Shown one piece after another: positions 8,757 through 16,509 of a DNA stretch of 64,000 nt. This stretch comes from Tenggerimyces flavus (GTDB lineage: Bacteria; Actinomycetota; Actinomycetes; Propionibacteriales; Actinopolymorphaceae). The position numbers were made by a program, and so were the translations under genes. Position 1 is the stretch's first letter; every line of letters starts with the position of its first letter. The stretch lies in contig NZ_JAFBCM010000001.1 in the NCBI RefSeq assembly GCF_016907715.1, positions 2,170,001-2,234,000 on the forward strand, given 5' to 3'. A model generated the notes under the pieces. The model saw only the letters and a program-made list of their open reading frames with translations. It was not told the origin of the DNA and did not search any database.

Positions 8757-8810
8757 TGAATGAAGGGCACCTTCATACGAACCTATTGAATGAAGGTGCC
8801 CTTCATTCAA
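8757..8810. repeat. Two copies of a short palindromic repeat
   Basis: TGAATGAAGGGCACCTTCAT (8758-8777) and TTGAATGAAGG-N3-CCTTCATTCAA (8786-8810) are near-palindromes sharing their core with the hairpin at 8603-8640. Three such units lie in 208 bp. Confidence 0.6.
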
Positions 8811-8822
8811 ACCCAGGTGGAC

Positions 8823-8842
8823 GATTGGGAGCGCTCCCAATC
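8823..8842. promoter_or_regulatory. LacI-type operator, 20-bp perfect palindrome
   Basis: GATTGGGAGCGCTCCCAATC is perfectly symmetrical and holds the same GGGAGCGCTCCC core as the site before the LacI gene. It lies 32 bp before the -10 box (TAGGCT, 8874-8879) of the methyltransferase gene, so it covers that promoter's -35 area or its upstream flank. It is probably a target of the LacI protein encoded at 7554-8552. Confidence 0.7.
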
Positions 8843-8887
8843 ACGGACAGTACCGAACCGGACACGGGCGTGGCTAGGCTCAGAACC

Positions 8888-9613
8888 GTGCGTGATCGCG
8901 TTCTGGAGCTGCTGTCCGACCCGCCGGCCGAGCCGGACTGGAGTCGCGGCTACCTCGACCTGATCGGCGGCCAACCGGTCGCGAGCACCGGCGCGATCCA
9001 GTCGCTGTGGCTCGGCCCGATCGGCTCGGCCTTCTACGCCAACGCGCTCCCGTTCTGGTCGAGACTCACCGACGAGTACCGCGCCAGCCTCGAGCTGCTC
9101 GAAGCCGTCGACGGCAGTACGGTGCTCGACGTCGGCTGCGGCCCCGGCACGCTCACCGCGCGCATTGGCGAGCTCGTCCAGCCGTCCGGCCTGGTCGTCG
9201 GCCTCGACGTCTCCGAGCCGATGCTCACCCGCGCGGTGCACGCGACCGGCAGCGAGAACGTCGCGTACGTCCGCGTCGACGCCTCGCTGCCGCCGTTCGA
9301 GGACGAGACGTTCGACGCGGTGTTCTCCTCGGCGGCGCTGCAGCTGTTCGAGGACCCGTTCGCCGCCCTCGACGAGCTCCTCCGCGTGCTGCGGCCCGGC
9401 GGACAGCTCGTGCTCTTCACGCCCTGCCGCGGTCGCGGGCCGTTCCGGATCGTGAGCTCGGTCCTCGCCTCGGTCGGCGGCGTCGCGATGTTCGACCCGC
9501 GCGAGCTGCCGGCCGCCCTGAAGGCCCGCGGGATCACCGACGTACGCCAACGCGTCGGTGGCATGTTCCAGCTCGTGGACGCCTACAAGCAGGCAACTCC
9601 CAGCAGGCTTTGA
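8888..9613 (+). CDS. Class I SAM-dependent methyltransferase
   Basis: The 241-residue protein has a Rossmann methyltransferase core: motif I VLDVGCGPGTLTARIG, the acidic strand-2 end VVGLDVSEPM, FDAVFSSAALQLFEDP (motif II) and LRPGGQLVLFTPC (motif III). It belongs to the UbiE/type-11 group that methylates small molecules; the substrate is unknown. GTG 8888 is chosen because TAGGCT (8874-8879) lies 8 nt upstream, as expected of a leaderless actinobacterial transcript; GTG 8870 is the alternative. The palindrome at 8823-8842 suggests control by the adjacent LacI protein, an unusual pairing for a methyltransferase. Confidence 0.9.
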   Translation: MRDRVLELLSDPPAEPDWSRGYLDLIGGQPVASTGAIQSLWLGPIGSAFYANALPFWSRLTDEYRASLELLEAVDGSTVLDVGCGPGTLTARIGELVQPSGLVVGLDVSEPMLTRAVHATGSENVAYVRVDASLPPFEDETFDAVFSSAALQLFEDPFAALDELLRVLRPGGQLVLFTPCRGRGPFRIVSSVLASVGGVAMFDPRELPAALKARGITDVRQRVGGMFQLVDAYKQATPSRL

Positions 9614-9647
9614 ACCTGCTCGCACACCAGTGCGCGATACCTGAGCC

Positions 9648-10895
9648 ATGACAGAGACAGTGACCCGGCCGGGCGAGGCGCCGACGCCGGATGTGGTGAC
9701 CGCGACGATCGAGGTGATCGTCCCGGTCTACAACGAGGAACGCTCGCTCCCGGGCTGCGTCGAGGTGCTCGAGCAGTACCTGCGGACGAAGCTGCCGTTC
9801 TCCTGGACGATCACCGTCGTCGACAACGCCAGCACCGACGAGACGCTCGGCGTCGCCGAGGGCCTGGCCGACCGGTTCCCGAACGTTCGCGTCATCCACC
9901 TCGACCGCAAGGGCCGCGGCCACGCGCTCAAGACGGCCTGGGGCTGGAGCGACGCCGACGTCGTCGCGTACATGGACGTCGATCTCTCAACTGGGCTTGA
10001 CGGTTTGCTCCCGTTGGTCGCGCCGCTCGTCAACGGCCACTCCGACCTCGCGATCGGCACCCGCCTCGCTCCAGGCGCACGGACCATCCGTGGCCCAAGG
10101 CGCGAGCTGATCTCCCGCGGCTACAACCAGCTGATCCGCTGGGTGCATGGCAGCAAGTTCACCGATGCCCAGTGCGGGTTCAAGGCCGCGCGTACGGAGG
10201 CGATCCGCCCGCTGCTCGACCGGATCGAGGACGACGGCTGGTTCTTCGACACCGAGCTGCTGCTGATCGCCGAGCACAATGGCCTGCGCATCCACGAGGT
10301 CCCGGTCGACTGGGTCGAGGACACCGACAGCCGGGTCGCGCTGATGAGCACCGCGTGGGAGGACATCCGCGGCCTCGTACGCGTCGCCCGCGCGAAGGCG
10401 AACGGCTCAGCCCGCTTGCCGAATCTCAAACAGCGCCCGGATCCCGTCATCGCCCATCCGAACGGGTCGACGGCCGAACGCCGCGAGGGCGGACTGTCGT
10501 GGCAGCTGGTCTCGTTCGCGACGATCGGCGCGATCTCGACCGCGATGACCCTTGTCCTGTACGCGATTCTGCGCAGCTGGTTCCCCGTTCTCGCGGCGAA
10601 CCTCATCGCGTTGATCGTCAGCACGCTGTTCAACACCGAGGCGAACAGGCGGCTCACGTTCCTCGGGCGCACGGGCCGCACCCGCGCGAACCCGGCCAGG
10701 ATCCACCTGCAGGGCTTCGTGGTCTTCGGGCTGTACTACGCGTTCACGTCCGGCGCGCTGCTCGCCCTGCACGCCGCCGTCGCGGCGCCCACCCGCTGGC
10801 TCGAGCTCGGAGTGCTCACCGCCGCATCGGCGATCGGTACGGTCGGCCGCTTCGTCGCGCTGCGTACCTGGGTGTTCAAAAGCGCGGAGTCTTGA
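9648..10895 (+). CDS. Bifunctional GT2 glycosyltransferase / GtrA-like membrane protein
   Basis: The 415-residue protein has two parts. Residues about 20-240 form a DPM1-like family-2 glycosyltransferase (VIVPVYNEERSLPG, VVDNASTDET, YMDVDLSTGL as the metal-binding DxD region, AQCGFKAARTEAIRPLL). Residues about 285-410 form a four-helix GtrA domain (ATIGAISTAMTLVLYAILR, FNTEANRRLTF). Such proteins make polyprenyl-phosphate sugars and help move them across the membrane for cell-wall or glycoprotein decoration. It is followed after 155 bp by a response regulator and histidine kinase gene on the same strand, a common actinobacterial neighbourhood. Confidence 0.92.
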   Translation: MTETVTRPGEAPTPDVVTATIEVIVPVYNEERSLPGCVEVLEQYLRTKLPFSWTITVVDNASTDETLGVAEGLADRFPNVRVIHLDRKGRGHALKTAWGWSDADVVAYMDVDLSTGLDGLLPLVAPLVNGHSDLAIGTRLAPGARTIRGPRRELISRGYNQLIRWVHGSKFTDAQCGFKAARTEAIRPLLDRIEDDGWFFDTELLLIAEHNGLRIHEVPVDWVEDTDSRVALMSTAWEDIRGLVRVARAKANGSARLPNLKQRPDPVIAHPNGSTAERREGGLSWQLVSFATIGAISTAMTLVLYAILRSWFPVLAANLIALIVSTLFNTEANRRLTFLGRTGRTRANPARIHLQGFVVFGLYYAFTSGALLALHAAVAAPTRWLELGVLTAASAIGTVGRFVALRTWVFKSAES

Positions 10896-11050
10896 TGGTC
10901 ACGGATCCGGCTCGCTGCAGTTTCACTGCGTCTGGCGAAAGTCTGGCGGATGTGCGGTCGGGGCTGCTTTGCGAGCCGAACCGCTCCATATTTGACGAAG
11001 CTTCAGGATGCTCCCAGGATTCTCTCAGCTTGGACGGCGACGCTGCGAAG

Positions 11051-11791
11051 GTGACTGCTCCCACCCAGCCCAGCTCGGGAACGGTGCTCGTCGTGGACGA
11101 CGAGCCGAACATCCTCGAGCTCCTGTCGGCCGCCCTCCGCCTGTCCGGCTTCGAGGTCCATGCCGCCGACAACGGTGCCGCGGCGTTGAAGCTCGCCGCC
11201 GACCACAAGCTCGACATCGTCGTCATCGACGTGATGCTGCCCGACTACGACGGGTTCCAGCTGGCCCAACGGCTGCGCAAGGACCACCAGCGCCTGCCGG
11301 TCCTCTTCCTCACCGCGCGCGACGCGCTGGAGGATCGCATCGCCGGGCTCACCGTCGGCGGCGACGACTACGTGACGAAGCCGTTCTCGCTGGAGGAGCT
11401 CGTCCTTCGGCTGCGAGCGATTCTGCGCCGTACGCATCGTCAACCTGACCTTGACGACGATGGGCGACTGCGGTACGCCGACCTCGAACTGGACGAGGAT
11501 GCCCACGAGGTATGGCGAAACGGCCGTTCGATCCAACTCTCGCCGACCGAGTTCAACCTGCTGCGCTACCTGCTGATCAACTCCGAGAAGGTCGTCAGCA
11601 AGTCGCAGATCCTCGACCGCGTGTGGAACTACCAGTTCGGTGGCGACAGTCGCATCGTCGAGTCGTACATCAGCTACCTGCGCCGCAAGATCGACACCGA
11701 GGACCCGCCGTTGATCCACACGATCCGCGGGGTCGGCTACAGCCTGCGCCGCCCGCGCGGGGCGGTGCGGAGCCGTGCTCAGGCGGGCTAA
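11051..11791 (+). CDS. OmpR/PhoB-type response regulator
   Basis: The 246-residue protein has a receiver domain (residues about 10-125; VVDDEPNILELL with the acidic pair, phospho-acceptor Asp in VVIDVMLPDYDGF, Lys in YVTKPFSLEEL) and a winged-helix DNA-binding domain (LSPTEFNLLRYLLINSEKVVSKSQILDRVW, SYISYLRRKID, IRGVGYSLR). GTG 11051 gives the normal N-terminus; no strong ribosome binding site is seen. Its end overlaps the kinase start by 17 nt, indicating translational coupling. The ligand or stress sensed is unknown; the upstream GT2-GtrA gene suggests a cell-envelope role. Confidence 0.95.
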   Translation: MTAPTQPSSGTVLVVDDEPNILELLSAALRLSGFEVHAADNGAAALKLAADHKLDIVVIDVMLPDYDGFQLAQRLRKDHQRLPVLFLTARDALEDRIAGLTVGGDDYVTKPFSLEELVLRLRAILRRTHRQPDLDDDGRLRYADLELDEDAHEVWRNGRSIQLSPTEFNLLRYLLINSEKVVSKSQILDRVWNYQFGGDSRIVESYISYLRRKIDTEDPPLIHTIRGVGYSLRRPRGAVRSRAQAG

Positions 11792-13268
11792 CCAGCCCAA
11801 GACCAGCGTCGTACGCCGGCCGTGGACGCTGCGGATGCGGCTGGTCGTCGCGCTGCTCGCGGTCGCGGCGGTGGGCATGACGGCCGTCGGCGGCGTGAGC
11901 CTGGTGCTGCTCCGGCAGTCGCTGATCGACCGCATCGACACTCAGCTCGCGTCCAGCCTCCAGCCCATGCTCGACAACCCGTCCCGAGGCGAGGGGCGAC
12001 CAGGCCCGCCGCGCGGTGCGCCTGGCGACTTCCGGATAGCGCGGTACGCGGCCTCCGGCGCTCGCCTGCCTGGCGGTTTCAACGGGCCGGAGGGCGATTC
12101 CGGTGGCCCCGACCTGCCGACGTTCTCTGCATCGACCGTGCTCCAGCACGCGGGCGAACCGTTCGACGTCGCGGATGTCGGCGACGGCAGCGGGTGGCGC
12201 TCGCTGTCCGGGATCGGAGTCGACAGGAACGTCGTCGTGGTCTCGATCTCGCTCGCGACCACCGACGCGACGGTCTCGCGGCTGCTCGGCATCGAGACGG
12301 CCGTCGGGCTGGGCGTCCTGCTGCTGGTCGGGGTGGTGTCGACCGGCGTCGTCCGGGTGGGGATGCGGCCGCTCAGCCGGATCGAGGAGACCGCCGAGGC
12401 GATCGCGGCCGGCAACCTGGAGCGGCGCATCGAGAGCACCGACCGGCACACCGAGACCGGTCGGCTTGGGGCGGCGTTGAACACGATGCTCGGCCGGATC
12501 ACGTCGGCGCTGCGGCAGCGGCAGGTGTCGGAGGATCGGTTGCGCCGGTTCGTCGGCGACGCTTCGCATGAGCTGCGGACGCCTTTGACGTCTATTCGCG
12601 GGTTTGCTGAGCTGTATAGGTCGGGTGGGGCGTCGTCTCGTCAGGATGTCGACCGGATGATGGAGCGGATCGAGAGCGAGGCGATCCGGATGAGTTCTTT
12701 GGTCGAGGACCTTCTGCTACTGGCGCGGTTGGACCATGAGCGCCCGCTCGACCTGGCCGAGGTGGACCTGGTGGCGCTGGCCGCCGACGCTGTGCACGAC
12801 GCCGGGGCTTCTTCGCCTGACCGATCGGTGCGGCTTCGTGCGTCGTTGGAGCCGGTGCGGATCATCGCCGACTCGGACCGGCTACGGCAGGTGCTCGCGA
12901 ACCTGCTGGCGAACGCTGTGCGCCACACGCCTGCGCTGACGCCGATCGTCGTCGGGGTGGGCTGGGCTCGGGCTGGCGAGCCCTCGACGCTTGCTGCCGC
13001 TGCCGGGGCTGAGCTCGCTCCTGGTACGCGGGTGGCTGTGCTGGAGGTGGAGGACTCTGGGCCTGGTGTGCCGCTCGACCAGGCTCAACGGGTGTTCGAT
13101 CGGTTCTATCGCGTGGACTCAGGGCGCTCCCGCGACCGCGGCGGCGCTGGCTTGGGTCTGGCCATCACGTCGGCGCTGGTTGAAGCGCATGGCGGGCGGA
13201 TCGAGCTGACCACCCGCCCCGGAATGGGCGCGACCTTCCGCGTCCTGCTGCCCGTGGACGCCGGCTAG
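11775..13268 (+). CDS. Membrane sensor histidine kinase
   Basis: The 497-residue partner of the preceding response regulator has TM1 (residues about 21-42, LVVALLAVAAVGMTAVGGVSL), an extracytoplasmic loop of about 110 residues rich in Pro and Gly, TM2 (about 172-195) and HAMP (RPLSRIEETAEAIAAGNLERRI). These are followed by HisKA (FVGDASHELRTPLTSIRGF, the His is the phosphorylation site) and HATPase_c (N box NLLANAVRHTP, G1 DSGPGVP, G2 GGAGLGLAI). The GTG start lies inside the response regulator gene. The extracytoplasmic loop has no domain I recognise. A strong palindrome at 13307-13350 follows. Confidence 0.95.
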   Translation: MLRRANQPKTSVVRRPWTLRMRLVVALLAVAAVGMTAVGGVSLVLLRQSLIDRIDTQLASSLQPMLDNPSRGEGRPGPPRGAPGDFRIARYAASGARLPGGFNGPEGDSGGPDLPTFSASTVLQHAGEPFDVADVGDGSGWRSLSGIGVDRNVVVVSISLATTDATVSRLLGIETAVGLGVLLLVGVVSTGVVRVGMRPLSRIEETAEAIAAGNLERRIESTDRHTETGRLGAALNTMLGRITSALRQRQVSEDRLRRFVGDASHELRTPLTSIRGFAELYRSGGASSRQDVDRMMERIESEAIRMSSLVEDLLLLARLDHERPLDLAEVDLVALAADAVHDAGASSPDRSVRLRASLEPVRIIADSDRLRQVLANLLANAVRHTPALTPIVVGVGWARAGEPSTLAAAAGAELAPGTRVAVLEVEDSGPGVPLDQAQRVFDRFYRVDSGRSRDRGGAGLGLAITSALVEAHGGRIELTTRPGMGATFRVLLPVDAG

Positions 13269-13306
13269 CCTCTAACAACCCCGCCCACCCCCCAGCAGCT
13301 GTCGAG

Positions 13307-13350
13307 TTGTTGGACAGATGTCGGCTTCTAGGCCGAGATCTGTCCAACAA
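13307..13350. terminator. Long-stem hairpin between convergent genes
   Basis: 19-nt arms (13307-13325 and 13332-13350; TTGTTGGACAGATGTCGGC and its complement with one mismatch) enclose a 6-nt loop. It sits between the histidine kinase gene and the convergent DUF3574 gene and probably serves both. No U-tract. Confidence 0.6.
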
Positions 13351-13443
13351 GTCCCCTCAGAGGCTGCTCGTCAGCTGGAGTGGCTGCTGTGGACCAAGAC
13401 GCGCTGATGGCGCCAACCGTACCCCCGCCGGGTATGGCCAGGC

Positions 13444-13968
13444 CTAGAAGGACACTCGATCCAGGCTGTCGGCACGCAGCACGGACTCCTGTCCGAACGC
13501 CTTCTTGTAGTCCTTGCGAATCGCCTCGATCTCCTTGTTCGCACCGCGATCGTCCAACGGATACAACAAGATCACCACGAACGACTGCTCCTCCACCGGC
13601 CCCGTCGACCCGTTCCACTGACCCTCGCCAGTGAGCTGGGTCAGCCCGTCCGGAAACCGCGGCGTGACGTACTTGTCGACGAACTTGTCGAACTGCGCCG
13701 GCGTCACCGGCGGCTTGCCGTCGGCGCGGGCGGAGCCGAAGTAGAGCTCGGTGCGGCGGAAGATGTCGCCCGGGCGGGTGTCCGGCAGCGGGTACGACGC
13801 GGTGCTCTTGCCGGCGCTGCCGCCCGTCGAGGCCATCGGGCTGATCGGTGGGTCCGGTACGAGGGTCGGGCCCACGGTGAAGGCCAGCGCGGTGACCACT
13901 CCGCCGACCGCCAGGGCGATCGGCGTGCGTCGCTTCGACAGGGCCGCTCTGACGTTGATCTCGTTCAT
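13444..13968 (-). CDS. DUF3574-family membrane-anchored or secreted protein
   Basis: The 174-residue protein has an N-terminal hydrophobic segment (residues about 16-36, IALAVGGVVTALAFTVGPTL) followed by a compact domain. That domain has the pattern RRTELYFGSARADG, a conserved FVDKYVTPRFPDGLTQLTGEGQW block and a long helix NKEIEAIRKDYKKAFGQESVLR. This matches DUF3574, whose function is unknown. ATG 13968 is preceded by TAGCGT at leaderless spacing. It is convergent with the histidine kinase gene and divergent from the P450-like gene; no operon partner. Confidence 0.75.
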   Translation of the reverse strand: MNEINVRAALSKRRTPIALAVGGVVTALAFTVGPTLVPDPPISPMASTGGSAGKSTASYPLPDTRPGDIFRRTELYFGSARADGKPPVTPAQFDKFVDKYVTPRFPDGLTQLTGEGQWNGSTGPVEEQSFVVILLYPLDDRGANKEIEAIRKDYKKAFGQESVLRADSLDRVSF

Positions 13969-14149
13969 GGTCCCCGACGCTAGGTCCGCGCCCAGCACGC
14001 CTACATCCGTCGAATCCCTCGCTAATGGCAGTTCCGCGGACTGGCGGCCGTAGCGGCCCGGACCGGCTACAGTGTGTGCGGGATCAGGGCTTGCCGTCTG
14101 GCCAGCGCGCAGTTCAGGCTGCGCTTCACCGGGAGGGAACCGGCCCCTG

Positions 14150-15199
14150 ATGCCCGCCGATGTCGCTTTCGCGATCACTCAGCTGTCGAGCCATGACGGG
14201 CCGACGTACGTCCCGTCGCACGACGCCTGGTTCTTCAGTCGGTACGCCGACGTGGTCGCCGGTCTCCGCGCCTTCCGGACGCAACACCTCTCCAGCGACC
14301 TTGCCGCGCAGGCGTTCGTCCGGTTCGACACCGCGGCCTTGCGCAACCGGGTCCGGCACGCCTGCGAGCACGCCCTCGAGCGCGTACGCAACGAGCACCG
14401 GCTGGACGTCGTACGCGACTACGCCGCGGCCGTGACCTCGACGGTGGTGCCGGAGCTCTTCGGCATCTCCCTCCCCGACCGCGAGCGGTTTCTCCAATGG
14501 TGCAAGGCGATTCACCGCACCCGACAGCAGATCGACGGCACGAGGAGCATCGAACGGGTCGGCGCCGAGGCGGCCCGCGAGCTCGCCGACTACCTGCTCC
14601 GGCTGATCGCCGACCGCCGTACCGAGCCCCGCGACGACCTCCTCGGCGCGCTCGTCGCCGCGGCGGGGGACTCGGGGACTGACGACATCGTCGACTGCGT
14701 CGTGTCGCTCGCGATCGCGGGCACCGAGACGACCACGGACCTGCTCGGCCTCGGTGTGCTGGCCCTGCTGGAGAGTCCCGAGCAGTTCCACCTGCTCCGC
14801 GGCAGCCCGGACCTCGCGCCCGCCGCGGTCGAGGAGCTGCTGCGCTACTGCGGCCCGGTGCGGCTGACCCCGCGCCGCGCTCCCTCCACGATGGTGGTCG
14901 CCGGCGCGCAGGTCGCCGAGGGGCAGCTCGTCATGCTCGGACTCGCCGCCGCAAACCGCGACCCCGCGGTGTTCAGCGCGCCGGACGAGCTCGACCTCAT
15001 GCGTACGGACAACCGCCATCTCACCTTCGGCCTCGGCGGGCTCGACCGCCTCGGCGCGCCGCTCGTCAGGCTGCAGGCCGAGATCGCGTTGCAAACTTTG
15101 CTGCGGCGGCTCCCGTACCTCGAGCTCGCCGACAACGACCACCGCTACCAGGACGTCCCCACGCTGCGCGGCCTGCGCGCACTGCCGGTCGTGTTCTAA
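14150..15199 (+). CDS. Cytochrome P450-like protein lacking the heme-ligating cysteine
   Basis: The 349-residue protein is plainly P450-derived. It has the I-helix AGTETTT (A190-T196), the K-helix ExxR (E229-x-x-R232 in VEELLRY), the ANRDPAVFSAPDELDLMR segment and the C-terminal RGLRALPV. The heme loop reads FGLGGLDRLGAPLVRL. Against the consensus FGxGxHxCLGAxLAR, His is Leu298 and the heme-binding Cys is Arg300. It is also about 50 residues short at the N-terminus. It is therefore very unlikely to work as a P450. Known Cys-less P450 homologues (EryCII/DesVIII) act as glycosyltransferase activators; no glycosyltransferase is adjacent here. ATG 14150 follows GGGAGGG, 12 nt upstream. Its last 4 bp overlap the convergent MTHFR-like gene. 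Confidence 0.85.
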   Translation: MPADVAFAITQLSSHDGPTYVPSHDAWFFSRYADVVAGLRAFRTQHLSSDLAAQAFVRFDTAALRNRVRHACEHALERVRNEHRLDVVRDYAAAVTSTVVPELFGISLPDRERFLQWCKAIHRTRQQIDGTRSIERVGAEAARELADYLLRLIADRRTEPRDDLLGALVAAAGDSGTDDIVDCVVSLAIAGTETTTDLLGLGVLALLESPEQFHLLRGSPDLAPAAVEELLRYCGPVRLTPRRAPSTMVVAGAQVAEGQLVMLGLAAANRDPAVFSAPDELDLMRTDNRHLTFGLGGLDRLGAPLVRLQAEIALQTLLRRLPYLELADNDHRYQDVPTLRGLRALPVVF

Positions 15200-15951
15200 C
15201 GAACGAGGCGCGCCGCGACGTCGCGGTAGCGGCTCGCGGTGATCAGGTGGACGCCGTCGAACGCGCCGCTCGAGCGCAAGGCCTCGATCTGCGCGCAGGC
15301 CGCCTCCACGCCTGCCATCGGGTCCACCGAGACGCGCGAGATCAGCTCCGGCGGGATCGAGATGTCCGGGATCGTGGCCGCGAGCGACCGAGCCATGCGC
15401 TCACTCGCGAGCACCATCACACCCGCGTACACCGGGCAGGAGAGCGCTTGCCGTTCACGCCATGCGACCGCCGAGGAGACCGAGAAGTCCACCTGGGCGA
15501 ACACGAAGTCGGCCGAGCGCTTCCAGGCCGGCAAGGGCGAACGCGTCGAAGCGGCCACTCCCACGGTGAACGCCGGCCCGTCCCACTCGCGGACGTGCGA
15601 GAGCATCGACCGCACGGTGAGGTCGCCGCCGCGATCGCCGACGGTCGGCTTGTCGCCGTACACGAACAGGAACCGCTCGACGTCGTACGCCGCCGCGGTG
15701 AGCAGGTCGCGTCGAAACCCGAGCAGGTTGCGGTCCCGGGCGTTCAGGCACGCGATGCCCTTCGCGCCGGCCGCCTGGATCTCGTGCGCGACCGCCACCG
15801 AGGAGATCGTGGCGCGGCCGATGTGGTTGTCCGGCGCGAGGAACGTGTCGGCGAACGGCGTCATCACCTCGATCTGCCGCCGAATCCGCGCGAGGTCCGG
15901 ACGGGTGGGAGGCTCGATCTCACAGACGAGCTCGAACGCGTTCGTGGACAT
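15196..15951 (-). CDS. Methylenetetrahydrofolate reductase-like protein
   Basis: The 251-residue TIM-barrel protein resembles the MTHFR family at its start (FELVCEIEPPTRPDLARIRRQI, compare the family's FEffPPk; the Glu is the catalytic position). It also has GIACLNARDRNLLGFRRDLL and FLFVYGDKPTVGDRG, matching the LTCVGRS...LALRGD blocks. It is shorter than typical MetF (about 290 aa) and lacks the VTYGAGGS loop, so the substrate may be another folate or C1 carrier. ATG 15951 has TATCGT at leaderless spacing. It lies 23 bp behind the deazaflavin-dependent gene on the same strand, a possible redox pair. Confidence 0.75.
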   Translation of the reverse strand: MSTNAFELVCEIEPPTRPDLARIRRQIEVMTPFADTFLAPDNHIGRATISSVAVAHEIQAAGAKGIACLNARDRNLLGFRRDLLTAAAYDVERFLFVYGDKPTVGDRGGDLTVRSMLSHVREWDGPAFTVGVAASTRSPLPAWKRSADFVFAQVDFSVSSAVAWRERQALSCPVYAGVMVLASERMARSLAATIPDISIPPELISRVSVDPMAGVEAACAQIEALRSSGAFDGVHLITASRYRDVAARLVR

Positions 15952-15974
15952 GCTGTCCACGATACGGGCAACGG

Positions 15975-16352
15975 TCAGACGTTCCGCAGCCGCAGGAAGT
16001 CCGTCACGCCGATCCGGCCCAGCGCCAGCCGGACGATCCCGGGCATCGCCCGCCGCGACGGGTCGCGGTAGAGCTCCGGCGCGGTCAGCTGGTAGAGCTT
16101 CCGGCGGTACGTGAGCGAGCACCCGCCGGCGGCGATGACGTTCTTCACCCAGTCGGTGTCCGGCCCGTACGTGAGCGCGATGACGAAGCCGCCGGGCGCG
16201 GGAAACACGTTCAGCGGCGTCCGCAGGGCGCGGCCGGACCGCCGGCCGGTGTGCCACAGCACGCCGAACCAGGGCATCCACGGCGCGATCAGCCCGGTAA
16301 GGCGATTCGTCACGTGCCGGTTGAACCTCGCCAACCGCATCGGCAGGACCAT
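15975..16352 (-). CDS. F420-type deazaflavin-dependent oxidoreductase (Ddn/nitroreductase family)
   Basis: The 125-residue split-barrel protein shows the Ddn-family pattern: LTGLIAPWMPWFGVLWHTGRRSGR (the TxGRKSG-like cofactor-phosphate loop), RTPLNVFPAPGGFVIALTYGPDTDWVKN and the C-terminal PGIVRLALG. Family members use reduced F420 to reduce quinones or unsaturated compounds. It probably forms an operon with the MTHFR-like gene. ATG 16352 is used; ATG 16340 would remove four residues. An 11-bp near-palindrome TTAACCGTTAA (16385-16395) lies 32 bp upstream and could be a regulator site. Confidence 0.85.
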   Translation of the reverse strand: MVLPMRLARFNRHVTNRLTGLIAPWMPWFGVLWHTGRRSGRALRTPLNVFPAPGGFVIALTYGPDTDWVKNVIAAGGCSLTYRRKLYQLTAPELYRDPSRRAMPGIVRLALGRIGVTDFLRLRNV

Positions 16353-16509
16353 CGCGGTGTGCCCCTAACTCTCCACCTGCTGAATTAACCGTTAAGACCA
16401 TACCGCGCGGCGCAATCTGGCCATACCCCGGCGTTGCCTGCTCCAGAATGGGCGCCTACGGTCGTCAGACGAGTCGTCCGAGAACGAGTCGTCCGGAGGT
16501 TGCGACACA

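Noticed and set aside
8603-8810. CRISPR-like array of repeated units
   Set aside because: Only three units with unequal spacing, each itself palindromic, and no cas genes; better described as short palindromic repeats.
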